Assembly: GCF_004770615.1 (NCBI RefSeq)
Contig: NZ_RQER01000004.1
Location: 372,001-436,000 of the forward strand
DNA: 64,000 nt
Direction: 5' to 3'
Origin: Leptospira langatensis
GTDB lineage: Bacteria > Spirochaetota > Leptospiria > Leptospirales > Leptospiraceae
Under the pieces are notes generated by a model. The model did no database searches. It had not been told where the DNA came from and saw only the letters and a list, made by a program, of their open reading frames with translations. Position numbers and translations under genes: made by a program. Numbering within the stretch: the first letter of the stretch is position 1; the number at the start of each line of letters is the position of its first letter. Shown piece by piece: positions 25,804-35,032 of this stretch.

Positions 25804-26898
25804 TTAAACTAGTAAAATAGCTCTGGTGCCTTTAGAAGGCTCGCTCTCGAAATCCAAAAACGCATCCAGTCTCTTGGCCATATCGAAACAAATGGAGAGT
25901 CCTATGCCCAGACCTCTTTCTCGGATGGTGCCCAGACGGGAACTCAGACGCCCCTCTCTCAAATCCTTCAAATGTTCCGGATCGATTCCCATCCCCTCGT
26001 CTTCTACCTGGAATTTGAACTTCTCATCTTGTAATCCGGCTGTAATTATCACGTTCTTTCCAGGAGGAGTGAACTTGAGCGCGTTCGAGATCAGGTTCCG
26101 CAGTATGATCTTCACAATTTCCTTGTCCGTACTGATCAAGGAAGGAGGCTTTACCTGCAAGGAAAGTCCTACCTTTTTCATCTGAGCGATTGCGCCATAA
26201 AAAGAAACAAGCTCCGAAAATAGTTCTTCCGCATTAAATAATTCTTTTTTAATATTCAAATATCCAAAATTAGCGGAAGCCCAGTGAGCGGTGTTATTAA
26301 TAAAGTCCGTAACCGATTTGAGTTCGTTAATGATCTTCTTGGAGAATAATTCCTTGTCTTCCGGAGCGATGTCCGTGATCAACATAAGCTCTGCAAGAGA
26401 ACCGACCTGAGTTAAAGGTCCTCTTAGATCGTGAGTAAGGACCGAAAGCACCCTGTCCTTGAAATCGTTCCTTCTTTGTAGCTCTTCTCTTTGTCGATAC
26501 ACTTCGTCTATGTCGATAAAAGCGACTACGAAATAGTTTTCCCACATGGAGCATTTTATCTCGTACCATTTATCTTCTCCGCTCTTTAGGCGGATCTGAG
26601 TGGTCACGAAAACGGTGTCCTTTCCACCTTCCTTCGCTTCCTTTATCATGGAGTACCAATCAGTCCTCTTGCTCTCCCGATATTCAGGATCCGGATACGC
26701 GAGAAGGAACCAATCTTGTACGTTAGATAGATCCTCGTAATCGTATCCAATCTGGTCTAAAAAGGCACGGTTCAAATATAGCAGTTCTTCGCTGCCTGCC
26801 TCTCCGGAGGAAAAAACGAAGGGACAAGGAACAAAATCTCCGATCTTACGCAGTAAATCTGGATGATTCATTACATCCGAAGGGTTTTGCAGGTTCAT
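25804..26898 (-). CDS. PAS-domain sensor histidine kinase, soluble, orphan
   Basis: Cytoplasmic histidine kinase. An N-terminal PAS-like domain (about residues 15-135, with LLYLNRAFLDQIGYDYEDL) is followed by a HisKA dimerisation domain with phospho-acceptor His156 in SVLTHDLRGPLTQVG, and a HATPase domain with N box LRNLISNALKFTPPG, G1 VEDEGMGID and G2 ERGLGIGLSICFDMAKR. No membrane helix is seen, so it should sense an internal cue. The start is uncertain: ATG 26898 is used here, while TTG 26946 and ATG 26871 are possible; none has a good ribosome-binding site. No response regulator is adjacent; the single-domain regulator at 3660-4079 is one conceivable partner. Confidence 0.85.
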   Translation of the reverse strand: MNLQNPSDVMNHPDLLRKIGDFVPCPFVFSSGEAGSEELLYLNRAFLDQIGYDYEDLSNVQDWFLLAYPDPEYRESKRTDWYSMIKEAKEGGKDTVFVTTQIRLKSGEDKWYEIKCSMWENYFVVAFIDIDEVYRQREELQRRNDFKDRVLSVLTHDLRGPLTQVGSLAELMLITDIAPEDKELFSKKIINELKSVTDFINNTAHWASANFGYLNIKKELFNAEELFSELVSFYGAIAQMKKVGLSLQVKPPSLISTDKEIVKIILRNLISNALKFTPPGKNVIITAGLQDEKFKFQVEDEGMGIDPEHLKDLREGRLSSRLGTIRERGLGIGLSICFDMAKRLDAFLDFESEPSKGTRAILLV

Positions 26899-27093
26899 GA
26901 GAAGGAGTCTCGGCCGAAAAGTATCGGGCCAGAGTATACTCGACAAAAAGGAATTTTAAAGCGTTTTTGTTGAAGATCAAAGTATTTCGCCTTGGCTCTC
27001 TGTAGAGATCGATAGACGAAATTTCGACAATCTTTTGGCCCAATTTACAAGGGTAAAATATCCCAATTTAGATATAACACATTCACCAAGGGA

Positions 27094-27813
27094 TCAGTTC
27101 GATTCTATACTAATCTTTGTAACGTCCGCTAAGTCTCTGATCTCATCTACGATCTTTAAAACATCGAATTCTCTCGGAACAGAGATAGTAAGTTTGATCT
27201 GAATGCTTTTCGTTTGATAATCTTGCATAAAGGACTCCGATACCAAACGAAGTCTGTTCCGCAATAGAAGTTCCCTGAATCCTTTCCGATGGAATTTCTT
27301 CTGTTTTAGATCCAAGATCAATACCTTGTATTCGTACTTACCAAAATACTTTTCTTCGATAGAATCAAATACGATCAGAATGACCAAAGTTGCCAAGGTA
27401 GTCAGCCCGGAAGCAAAGTATAGCCCTGCTCCGACCAGCAATCCGATAGCCGACACCATCCAAATAGAAGCGGCGGTATTCAGTCCCTTTACGGTAAGAC
27501 CGAATTTCATGATGGCACCCGCACATAGGAACCCTACTCCGGAAACTACCTGAGCCGCAATCCTGCTTGGATCTCCTCCCGTTACCGAATAATAATCCGG
27601 AATATAAATGGAGAGAAGCATGAGCACAGTAGAAGCCAGTCCGATCAGGATATGGGTCCTAAACCCGGCTCCGTGATTCTTCCCTTCTCTGTTCCAACCG
27701 ATTGCCCCTGCAAACAGGATGATGATAGAGATACGCAAGACCACGGAAATAGAGTCTATGGTCTTGGAGTTTAAGATATTCTGGATTTGGGTTAGGATCT
27801 CGGGGAAAGACAT
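27094..27813 (-). CDS. MgtC/SapB-family inner-membrane protein
   Basis: A 239-residue protein with the MgtC-type N-terminal membrane domain: about four to five helices carrying the family signatures GAIGWNREGKNHGAGFRTH, GGDPSRIAAQVVSGVGFLCAG and a small-residue-rich helix ending in GLTTLATLVILIVFD. The soluble C-terminal part (about 160-239) resembles an ACT-like fold (IQIKLTISVPREFDVLKIVDEI). MgtC is known for Mg2+-limitation and virulence roles in pathogens, but many homologues have undefined functions. No magnesium transporter is adjacent and no regulatory leader is evident, so the physiological role here is open. Confidence 0.85.
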   Translation of the reverse strand: MSFPEILTQIQNILNSKTIDSISVVLRISIIILFAGAIGWNREGKNHGAGFRTHILIGLASTVLMLLSIYIPDYYSVTGGDPSRIAAQVVSGVGFLCAGAIMKFGLTVKGLNTAASIWMVSAIGLLVGAGLYFASGLTTLATLVILIVFDSIEEKYFGKYEYKVLILDLKQKKFHRKGFRELLLRNRLRLVSESFMQDYQTKSIQIKLTISVPREFDVLKIVDEIRDLADVTKISIESN

Positions 27814-27925
27814 TCTTCTTTTAGAGATCTATTTTAAAAGAAAGGAAAATAGATCCGTTACAATTTTGATACGATCCGGATCGAATGAAAAGCGAATATT
27901 CTGACCTTTGCAAAAATTCGAAAGT

Positions 27926-28705
27926 TTAAGGTTTATAACGATAAACTTCTTTTACTAGATTTGCGTCTCTTCCTAGAATAGCGGACATTCGTACCTTATC
28001 CCAAGCCAGCGGCTCTCCGTTCTTATCCAAGGCGGAGCCGCCTGCTTCTTCCAGAGCAAGAACTCCTGCGGCAAAATCCCAAACCTTGGCTCCGCTTAGA
28101 TTCATGAACAGATCCGTCTTTCCTTCCAGCAATTCCAAAAAGCCAGCGCCTGTCGCCGCCAAAGCCCGGGTTGCCAAGGCCCTCTTACTCACTGCAGAGA
28201 TCCATTGATAGTCCGAGTCTTGGAATGTATTATTGATCTCTAAAGAAAGAATGCATCGATCCAAGTTCCCACCTCGGGAAAGTCGGATCCGATCTTCTCC
28301 TATAAATGTTCCTTTTCCTTTTTCAGAGAGAAGGAACTGATCCGAACAAGGATAATAAATACAGCCTGCATACGGAGATCCGTCCTGCAGAAAGCTCAGG
28401 ATCACACTGAATTCTTTCATTCCTCGGGAGAAGAGAGCGGTCCCGTCCAACTCGTCGCAGACAACGCAAGTCTTAGGAAGAGGTTCCGGATTCTCCTGTT
28501 CTTCCATCACGAAAGAAAGGCCCGGAAATTCCTTGTTCAATATCTCTTCTAAGATCTGATGAGATCTTAGATCCGCCTCGGTCAGGACCTGCATGGGATC
28601 CTTTAGATCGTATTCGGAAGATCCATTAAATAATTTTAATATTTCCGAACCGGCCTGCTTGGAAGCAAACCGGAATACATCCAAAATATCGGAACGCAGG
28701 ACCAC
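27926..28705 (-). CDS. Inositol monophosphatase / CysQ-family phosphatase
   Basis: A 259-residue lithium-sensitive-type phosphatase. Metal-binding motifs are present: the acidic EEQENPEP region (equivalent of the first Glu), CDELDGTALFSRG (the DxxDGT motif) and GAKVWDFAAGVLALEEAGG (the WDxAAG motif). The family includes inositol-1-phosphatase, fructose-1,6-bisphosphatase class IV and 3'-phosphoadenosine 5'-phosphate phosphatase (CysQ); the sequence alone does not separate these for me. It starts at GTG 28705, 11 bases after the HEAT-repeat gene, with no clear ribosome-binding site, so the start is tentative and it probably shares that gene's transcript. Confidence 0.83.
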   Translation of the reverse strand: MVLRSDILDVFRFASKQAGSEILKLFNGSSEYDLKDPMQVLTEADLRSHQILEEILNKEFPGLSFVMEEQENPEPLPKTCVVCDELDGTALFSRGMKEFSVILSFLQDGSPYAGCIYYPCSDQFLLSEKGKGTFIGEDRIRLSRGGNLDRCILSLEINNTFQDSDYQWISAVSKRALATRALAATGAGFLELLEGKTDLFMNLSGAKVWDFAAGVLALEEAGGSALDKNGEPLAWDKVRMSAILGRDANLVKEVYRYKP

Positions 28706-28716
28706 TTGCAGGGAAA

Positions 28717-30099
28717 TTAAGGACTATTCGGATCTTCTTGAGTAGAAGGATTCGCATCGGAATCGGAAGAGGAAGTCGCCTGAGGATTACTAGGCTCCAC
28801 ATCGTCCAGGATGGATGGCCTTTTAAACTTGGGTTTTTTCTTTTCGGAAGCAGGGGCAGAAATCGTTCTGATCTGCAGATACTTTCCGAACACCCAACCT
28901 TGTACGGTTTCCGTAAAGGCGTCTTTGTACTTGGTATTTACTAAAACCTTAAAGTAAAAGTCCTCGATCCGTTTTCCATCTATGGGAATGATATAAGCAG
29001 CAGAACTCTTGCCCAGCACCTTCCCCACTTCTCCGATCTCCAGATCGCGGATCTTTTGCGCTCCGACATAAGGCTCTCTCATCAACGGGGTCTTGTCGGA
29101 AATAACGGTCATGTACTTGCCAAAGGCCTTCAATCGAAAGAGGCGGATGCTGATCTCTTTTGTGATCGATTCCGAATTTGAATTCGCATCAAGGATCCTT
29201 AATAAAGCAAATATGGCGAATGAATTCTTTTGTTCCGTAAGAGTATCCAGGATCTGAGCTCTTAAATTCGGTTTTGAAGCGAAGGAATCCTCCAAGATCT
29301 TCATAGAGGTCCTGGTCTTATGCCTTCCTAAAGCCTCAACGGCGGCTTTTTGCAATTCTTCGTCGTTTGAATTCAGATAATCTATAAAAATACGAATGTC
29401 TTCTGGAACTTGGTAATAGCCGAGCCCGAGAATGGATGCCTTAACAATTTCCTTATCATCGGAGGTCAGTCCCTTCTTCAGGAGAACCTCTCTTGCGCCC
29501 GGGTCCATGGTCTTTCCCATTCCTCGGAAAGAATACACTCGAATATCCCGATCGGAAGACTTGGCTCCCGCATAAAAATATTCCAGGGAAGAGCGAGATC
29601 CTATATCCGCCAAACCCTTGTAAGCCGCCTGACGCACATATTCGCCGTCCCGATCGATCATCTTATGGATCGTCTTGGCACCGATCTTATTTCCCAAACG
29701 ACCTAAGGCGAGTGCAGCAGCAGCGCGCACTCTAGGGATCGGATGAGTTAGACCGTATTTCTCCAAAACAGAGTATCTATGATTGGCTTCCGCCTCGAAA
29801 ACCTTAAGCAATCCACGCTTGAATTGCTCGTTATACTTCTTGGTTTCCTTATCGACTACCTGCTTTTTGGGTTTTTCCGGAGAAGGTTGTGGATCTGCAG
29901 GTGCATTCTCATTAGAAGGATCGGCTTGGGGATCCGCAGGAGCTTGCTCGGAAGAAGGCTGCGCATCCGCCTGAGCAAATAGAGGCGAAAGATAAGGCCC
30001 GACAGAAAAGGCTAAGAGAAGAGCTGTCGATAATAAGCGAGAAGTAATTCGAGAATGCATTCTAATGGATCGAAAAGCAAGCTTTGGTCCAGGAAACAT
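28717..30099 (-). CDS. Exported HEAT-repeat protein with Pro/Ala-rich linker
   Basis: A 460-residue protein of unknown specific function. A signal-peptide-like N terminus (RLLSTALLLAFSVGPYLSPLFA) is followed by a low-complexity segment (about residues 44-78) in which the heptamer APADPQ/A recurs between Ser/Glu/Asn spacers. HEAT/PBS-lyase-like repeats then run from about 100 to 310 (RVRAAAALALGRLGNK, KAAVEALGRHKTRTS). The C-terminal part (about 330-420) resembles an SH3-like surface domain (LMREPYVGAQKIRDLEIGEVGKV), and the tail is rich in Pro, Ser and Asp. It is likely periplasmic or outer-surface and a scaffold for other proteins. ATG 30099 follows GGAGCAGGAAA; an internal ATG at 30060 is also possible. 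Confidence 0.78.
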   Translation of the reverse strand: MFPGPKLAFRSIRMHSRITSRLLSTALLLAFSVGPYLSPLFAQADAQPSSEQAPADPQADPSNENAPADPQPSPEKPKKQVVDKETKKYNEQFKRGLLKVFEAEANHRYSVLEKYGLTHPIPRVRAAAALALGRLGNKIGAKTIHKMIDRDGEYVRQAAYKGLADIGSRSSLEYFYAGAKSSDRDIRVYSFRGMGKTMDPGAREVLLKKGLTSDDKEIVKASILGLGYYQVPEDIRIFIDYLNSNDEELQKAAVEALGRHKTRTSMKILEDSFASKPNLRAQILDTLTEQKNSFAIFALLRILDANSNSESITKEISIRLFRLKAFGKYMTVISDKTPLMREPYVGAQKIRDLEIGEVGKVLGKSSAAYIIPIDGKRIEDFYFKVLVNTKYKDAFTETVQGWVFGKYLQIRTISAPASEKKKPKFKRPSILDDVEPSNPQATSSSDSDANPSTQEDPNSP

Positions 30100-30256
30100 T
30101 TTCCTGCTCCAGCCTCTATTCTTTTTTTCGACCGCTCGTTATCGGCCAATTACCTTTTTTTATGCAAGAGCAAGATATTGATAGAAAAGTTACAAAAATA
30201 GGCCTTCCAAACTAACAAAATTCATTTCTTCGAAAAATCCTTTTTCCCGGAACTGC

Positions 30257-30303
30257 TTGACGCTCTTTCTTCTAGGTGGTACCGTCTTACTCATAGAAGG
30301 GAG
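30257..30303 (+). promoter_or_regulatory. Possible promoter and ribosome-binding site of hflX
   Basis: TTGACG (30257-30262), a 17-base spacer and TACCGT (30280-30285) form a plausible but weak sigma70-type promoter. A GGGAG ribosome-binding site follows at 30299-30303, 9 bases before the proposed ATT start at 30313. A transcript starting near 30292 would have a leader of about 20 bases. Confidence 0.4.
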
Positions 30304-30312
30304 AACAATCTT

Positions 30313-32031
<1,719 letters not shown>

Positions 32032-32051
32032 TGGTTTGAGAGACGCGGATC

Positions 32052-32177
32052 TTAAACCAGACCCGCTAATTTCTCCTGGTCGAGAGCCAAACGGATCACA
32101 GAGTTTACGTAAGTTTCGCGATCCGATCTTCCGCTGATATAGTCTTGATAAACGGATTGTAATAGCAGATAAAACAT
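32052..32177 (-). CDS. Small hypothetical protein, 41 residues
   Basis: A short reading frame convergent with hflX, starting [19 protein letters not shown] and ending QEKLAGLV. Its ATG is preceded by GGAAGA at a close 2-base distance, with GGGGA further upstream and TATAGG as a possible -10. The product is amphipathic and charged, without Cys, signal peptide or long hydrophobic helix. I do not recognise it. The start context and protein-like composition argue for a real gene, but a chance frame of this length is possible; conservation in related genomes would decide. Confidence 0.5.
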   Translation of the reverse strand: MFYLLLQSVYQDYISGRSDRETYVNSVIRLALDQEKLAGLV

Positions 32178-32290
32178 TTCTTCCGTCCCCTATAAAAGAA
32201 TGTTCGGACCTATCCGGATCTCTCATAAGCGTTTTTTCCAACCTAGACTTTTTTCTTGCCGATAGATCCAAGCGCGGAAACCTGAATAAA

Positions 32291-33244
32291 GTGGCTCCTC
32301 TCTCCGAAATACAGATCCGAGAACTAAAGAATTTGGTCGCGAATGCCGGCATTACCTTTCGTGAAAATTCGGATCTAAGCGTGCATTGTTCCTTTAAGAT
32401 CGGCGGTATCTCCCCTTTCATCGCAGAGCCGGAAACCCGCGAACAGATCCTAGAAACACTTTCCATTTTTCGAAAATTAGAGCTGCCTTGGAAGATCTTA
32501 GGCGGAGGAACCAATCTTCTCATCTCGGATCATCCGAACGATTTCGTGATCCTCAAACTTTCCGGCGGTTTTAAGGAATACAAAGACATCGGAGGGGGCC
32601 TCTTTGAAGTAGGAGCAGCTACCAATACGACCCCTGTCTTTCGACAGATCTCTCAGAAGGGTTATACCGGAGCCGAGTTTTTGAGCACTATCCCTGGTTG
32701 GACCGGAGGAGCAGTGATCCAAAATGCAGGCTGCTACGGAGGAGAGCTCTTCGATCTGATCGAAGAAGTAGAGTTTCTAAGAAACGGAGAGATCCTAAAA
32801 CGCAAGCCTTCCGAAGTAGAACATGGCTATCGTTCTACTGAATTCTTAAAGAAGAAGGACTCTATCATTCTTTCCATTCGGATCCGACTGAAAGAAGGGA
32901 ATCTAGAGGAAATCGAAGCTTCTCTCAAAGAAAAAAGGGATAAGAGGAATTCTTCTCAGCCGGAGAACAAAAAGAGCGCCGGCTCCATGTTCAAGAACCC
33001 GAAGATTTTTGACGAGACCGGAAAAGAAATCAAGGCTTGGCAGTTTATAGATCGAGTCGGCCTGAGAGGGACTAAAATCGGAGGAGCCCAGATCTCTCCG
33101 GAACATTGCAATTTTATCGTAAATACCGGAGGCGCAAAAGCTTCCGAAGTGAATCAATTAGTCTCTCTCGTCCAAGAAAAAGTAGAGAAAGAAACAGGCG
33201 TGATTTTAGAAAGAGAAGTAGAATACTTCGGTTCTATTCCCTAA
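32291..33244 (+). CDS. murB: UDP-N-acetylenolpyruvoylglucosamine reductase
   Basis: FAD-dependent, NADPH-using reductase that makes UDP-N-acetylmuramate, the second step of peptidoglycan precursor synthesis in the cytosol. FAD-binding motifs are clear: [12 protein letters not shown] and [21 protein letters not shown]; the substrate-binding segment is HGYRSTEF. Catalytic Ser lies in SAGSMFKNP, and the C-terminal [15 protein letters not shown] is typical of the family. Length (317 residues) is normal. The start is GTG 32291; no strong ribosome-binding site is visible. A TetR gene follows 15 bases after the stop and probably shares the transcript. Confidence 0.94.
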   Translation: MAPLSEIQIRELKNLVANAGITFRENSDLSVHCSFKIGGISPFIAEPETREQILETLSIFRKLELPWKILGGGTNLLISDHPNDFVILKLSGGFKEYKDIGGGLFEVGAATNTTPVFRQISQKGYTGAEFLSTIPGWTGGAVIQNAGCYGGELFDLIEEVEFLRNGEILKRKPSEVEHGYRSTEFLKKKDSIILSIRIRLKEGNLEEIEASLKEKRDKRNSSQPENKKSAGSMFKNPKIFDETGKEIKAWQFIDRVGLRGTKIGGAQISPEHCNFIVNTGGAKASEVNQLVSLVQEKVEKETGVILEREVEYFGSIP

Positions 33245-33259
33245 ATCCAGGAAGGCCAG

Positions 33260-33841
33260 ATGGCAATTGTTCGAGATCCGGAAGACAAGAAAGAAAGAAT
33301 CCTCAGCTCAGCACTGAGATTATTTACGGAAAAAGGTTTTGAAGGAACGCCTATCCCTGATCTCGCAAAGGATGCTGGGATAGGCGCCGGCACCATCTAC
33401 CGTTATTATAAAAACAAAGAAGAACTCGTAAACGAACTCTATCGATACTGGAAAAACAAGCTCAAAGAAACCTTGTCTACCGGGTATCCTGAAAAGGCAA
33501 AGTCTAAGGATCTCTTCTTACATCTTTGGATGGCACTTGCAAATTTCTACGATAAGTATCCGGAAGCATTTGAATTCCTAGAGTTGCATTATCATTCTCC
33601 TTATCTAGACCAAGCAAGCAAGAAGGCTACTATCCAAACCATGGAACTTATCGCCACCTTCTTAGAAGAAGCAAGGAACAAAGGAGATATTCGTTCCGAC
33701 TTGGGTTCCTTGGAACTAGTTTCTCTTTGTTATGGAAGCTTCGTGGGAATGGTCAAGATGGCAAAGGGCGGATACATTCGCTTAACTCCGGAGACCTTAC
33801 GAAATTCAGGCTTAACTCTTTGGAAGGCGTTAGCGAAATAA
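33260..33841 (+). CDS. TetR-family transcriptional regulator 1
   Basis: A 193-residue one-component regulator. The N-terminal helix-turn-helix (about residues 10-56) carries the family pattern RILSSALRLFTEKGFEG, IPDLAKDAGIGAGTIYRYYKNKEEL. The C-terminal ligand-binding half is rich in aromatic and Leu residues (NFYDKYPEAFEFLELHYHS). An AGGAAGG sequence precedes the ATG by 6 bases. It lies directly behind murB on the + strand and ahead of a palindrome-rich 325-base gap and a second TetR gene. The ligand and targets are unknown; the palindromes downstream (33938-34067) are candidate binding sites for it or its neighbour. Confidence 0.88.
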   Translation: MAIVRDPEDKKERILSSALRLFTEKGFEGTPIPDLAKDAGIGAGTIYRYYKNKEELVNELYRYWKNKLKETLSTGYPEKAKSKDLFLHLWMALANFYDKYPEAFEFLELHYHSPYLDQASKKATIQTMELIATFLEEARNKGDIRSDLGSLELVSLCYGSFVGMVKMAKGGYIRLTPETLRNSGLTLWKALAK

Positions 33842-33937
33842 ATTATTATATTTTGGATACTACTCTCTTGTCCAAACTCCTGCCTATCTAAGTAGAGGAA
33901 ATTCCCTCTCCACAAAAATCTTTTCCTTTTGCAAGAA

Positions 33938-33955
33938 GCGGAACCGGAATTCCGA
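33938..33955. repeat. Palindromic element, imperfect copy
   Basis: GCGGAACCGGAATTCCGA matches the left 18 bases of the perfect palindrome at 34044-34067 with one change (C for T at base 7). Its symmetrical core is CGGAATTCCG; the right arm beyond that diverges. The centres of the two copies are 106 bases apart, close to ten helical turns. Confidence 0.6.
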
Positions 33956-34043
33956 CCGAACCAAGCCTCGGGTCAGCAAATTCTCTTTTCTTCGATCAGA
34001 TAGATTTATATTATGTTAATAGATTATTATATTTTTCTGATAA

Positions 34044-34067
34044 GCGGAATCGGAATTCCGATTCCGC
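34044..34067. promoter_or_regulatory. Perfect 24-base palindrome, probable operator
   Basis: GCGGAATCGGAA followed at once by its exact reverse complement, with no spacer. It lies 100 bases upstream of the second tetR start. Perfect symmetry in a non-coding gap, plus a partial second copy upstream, fits a dimeric regulator site. The absence of a loop and of a T-run makes a terminator unlikely. Confidence 0.65.
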
Positions 34068-34092
34068 GACCTAGAAGAAAATAATTCAAAGC

Positions 34093-34115
34093 ACTGTCAA
34101 TCTTACCTTGACAGT
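34093..34115 (+). promoter_or_regulatory. Inverted repeat covering a consensus -35 element
   Basis: Arms ACTGTCAA (34093-34100) and TTGACAGT (34108-34115) are separated by 7 bases. The right arm contains a perfect TTGACA -35 hexamer, 52 bases before the tetR ATG. No matching -10 hexamer is obvious. A repressor bound here would block the promoter of the second tetR gene. Confidence 0.55.
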
Positions 34116-34166
34116 AATGCTCGTTAGTCGAAACCTTCGGCCTTGTTTTGAAAAAGAAAATTTGAA

Positions 34167-34889
34167 ATGGTGACTTGGATGGAAAATCATACACTTTCAG
34201 AGACAGTAAGTATTTCCTCGGAGCCAGAGCTCACACCCGATACGGATCCCGCAAGAGAGGACAAGGAGGCAAATCACGAAAAAGTACACAGAAAACAGGA
34301 CGAATCTAAAGAAAGGATCATTCGATCTGCAATGAAGCTCTTCGCAGAAAGAGGATTCTTTGAGACCAGAATCCCGGAGATAGCCGCTCACGCAAAGGTA
34401 GGCGTGGGTTCTTTATATAGATACTTTCGAAATAAGGACGATATCTTCAACGAAGCATTTCGAGCTGCCGTATTGGAGCTTTCTAGATTCTTCGATGAGG
34501 CTTCTCTAAAAAACTCTTCTCCAAGAGAACGGTTCTTCGATTTTTGGCAGGGTCTTGGGATCTTCTCCCATCGAAAGCTAGACCAGCTCATCTTAATAGA
34601 AAGGAATTTATCTTCTTATCTATTGGATGAGGAAAGTCATAAAGAAGCAAATCTACTCAGAAAGAAGATTTCAGATTATTTTGCTCCTTTTCCGGGAGAA
34701 ACAAATCTAAAGTCGGTCTATCCTTCGATTATACTAGGCTCTTTTACAGGGATTCTTAGATACCAAGCGATCTCCGACAAGCGTCTGGAAAATGCGATCT
34801 TGAAAGAATCCGCAGAAATGCTTTGGGATGGATTTTCAAAACTACCTAAGCCGGACACAAATAAAAAGAAACAGACCAAGAAATCCTGA
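34167..34889 (+). CDS. TetR-family transcriptional regulator 2, with long N-terminal extension
   Basis: A 240-residue regulator. The helix-turn-helix is preceded by about 45 polar residues (Glu, Ser, Asp and Lys rich) that are unusual for the family and probably disordered. The DNA-binding domain has RIIRSAMKLFAERGFFETR and IAAHAKVGVGSLYRYFRNKDD. The C-terminal half ends in a Lys-rich tail. It resembles the TetR protein encoded at 33260-33841 in layout and is probably a distant paralogue. The start ATG 34167 lacks a good ribosome-binding site; ATG 34179 would remove only four residues. Symmetrical sites directly upstream suggest autoregulation. Ligand unknown. Confidence 0.85.
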   Translation: MVTWMENHTLSETVSISSEPELTPDTDPAREDKEANHEKVHRKQDESKERIIRSAMKLFAERGFFETRIPEIAAHAKVGVGSLYRYFRNKDDIFNEAFRAAVLELSRFFDEASLKNSSPRERFFDFWQGLGIFSHRKLDQLILIERNLSSYLLDEESHKEANLLRKKISDYFAPFPGETNLKSVYPSIILGSFTGILRYQAISDKRLENAILKESAEMLWDGFSKLPKPDTNKKKQTKKS

Positions 34890-34911
34890 TCTAATTAGGA
34901 CAGCAAATCAA

Positions 34912-34940
34912 GCCCGGATATTAACGCCGGGCCCTTTCTT
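34912..34940 (+). terminator. Probable intrinsic terminator after the second tetR gene
   Basis: Stem GCCCGG (34912-34917) and CCGGGC (34927-34932) with a 9-base loop, followed by CCTTTCTT. It lies 23 bases after the tetR stop and before the convergent gpmI gene. Confidence 0.6.
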
Positions 34941-35032
34941 AAGAGAAACTCTTTCCATTGGAACTTAAGCAAAAATAGGAAAGATCTTTCTTTCCAACCA
35001 AGGATCGGTTTTTCCGTTCCTCTAATTCGCGT

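Larger units (their letters stand above)
33842..34166. promoter_or_regulatory. 325-base gap between two tetR genes, rich in symmetrical elements
   Basis: No gene is apparent. The gap holds two related GCGGAA-type palindromic elements 106 bases apart, a repeated AT-rich tract ATTATTATATTTT (about 33843 and 34023), and an inverted repeat overlapping a consensus -35 hexamer. This arrangement suggests the control region of the downstream tetR gene. Confidence 0.6.
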
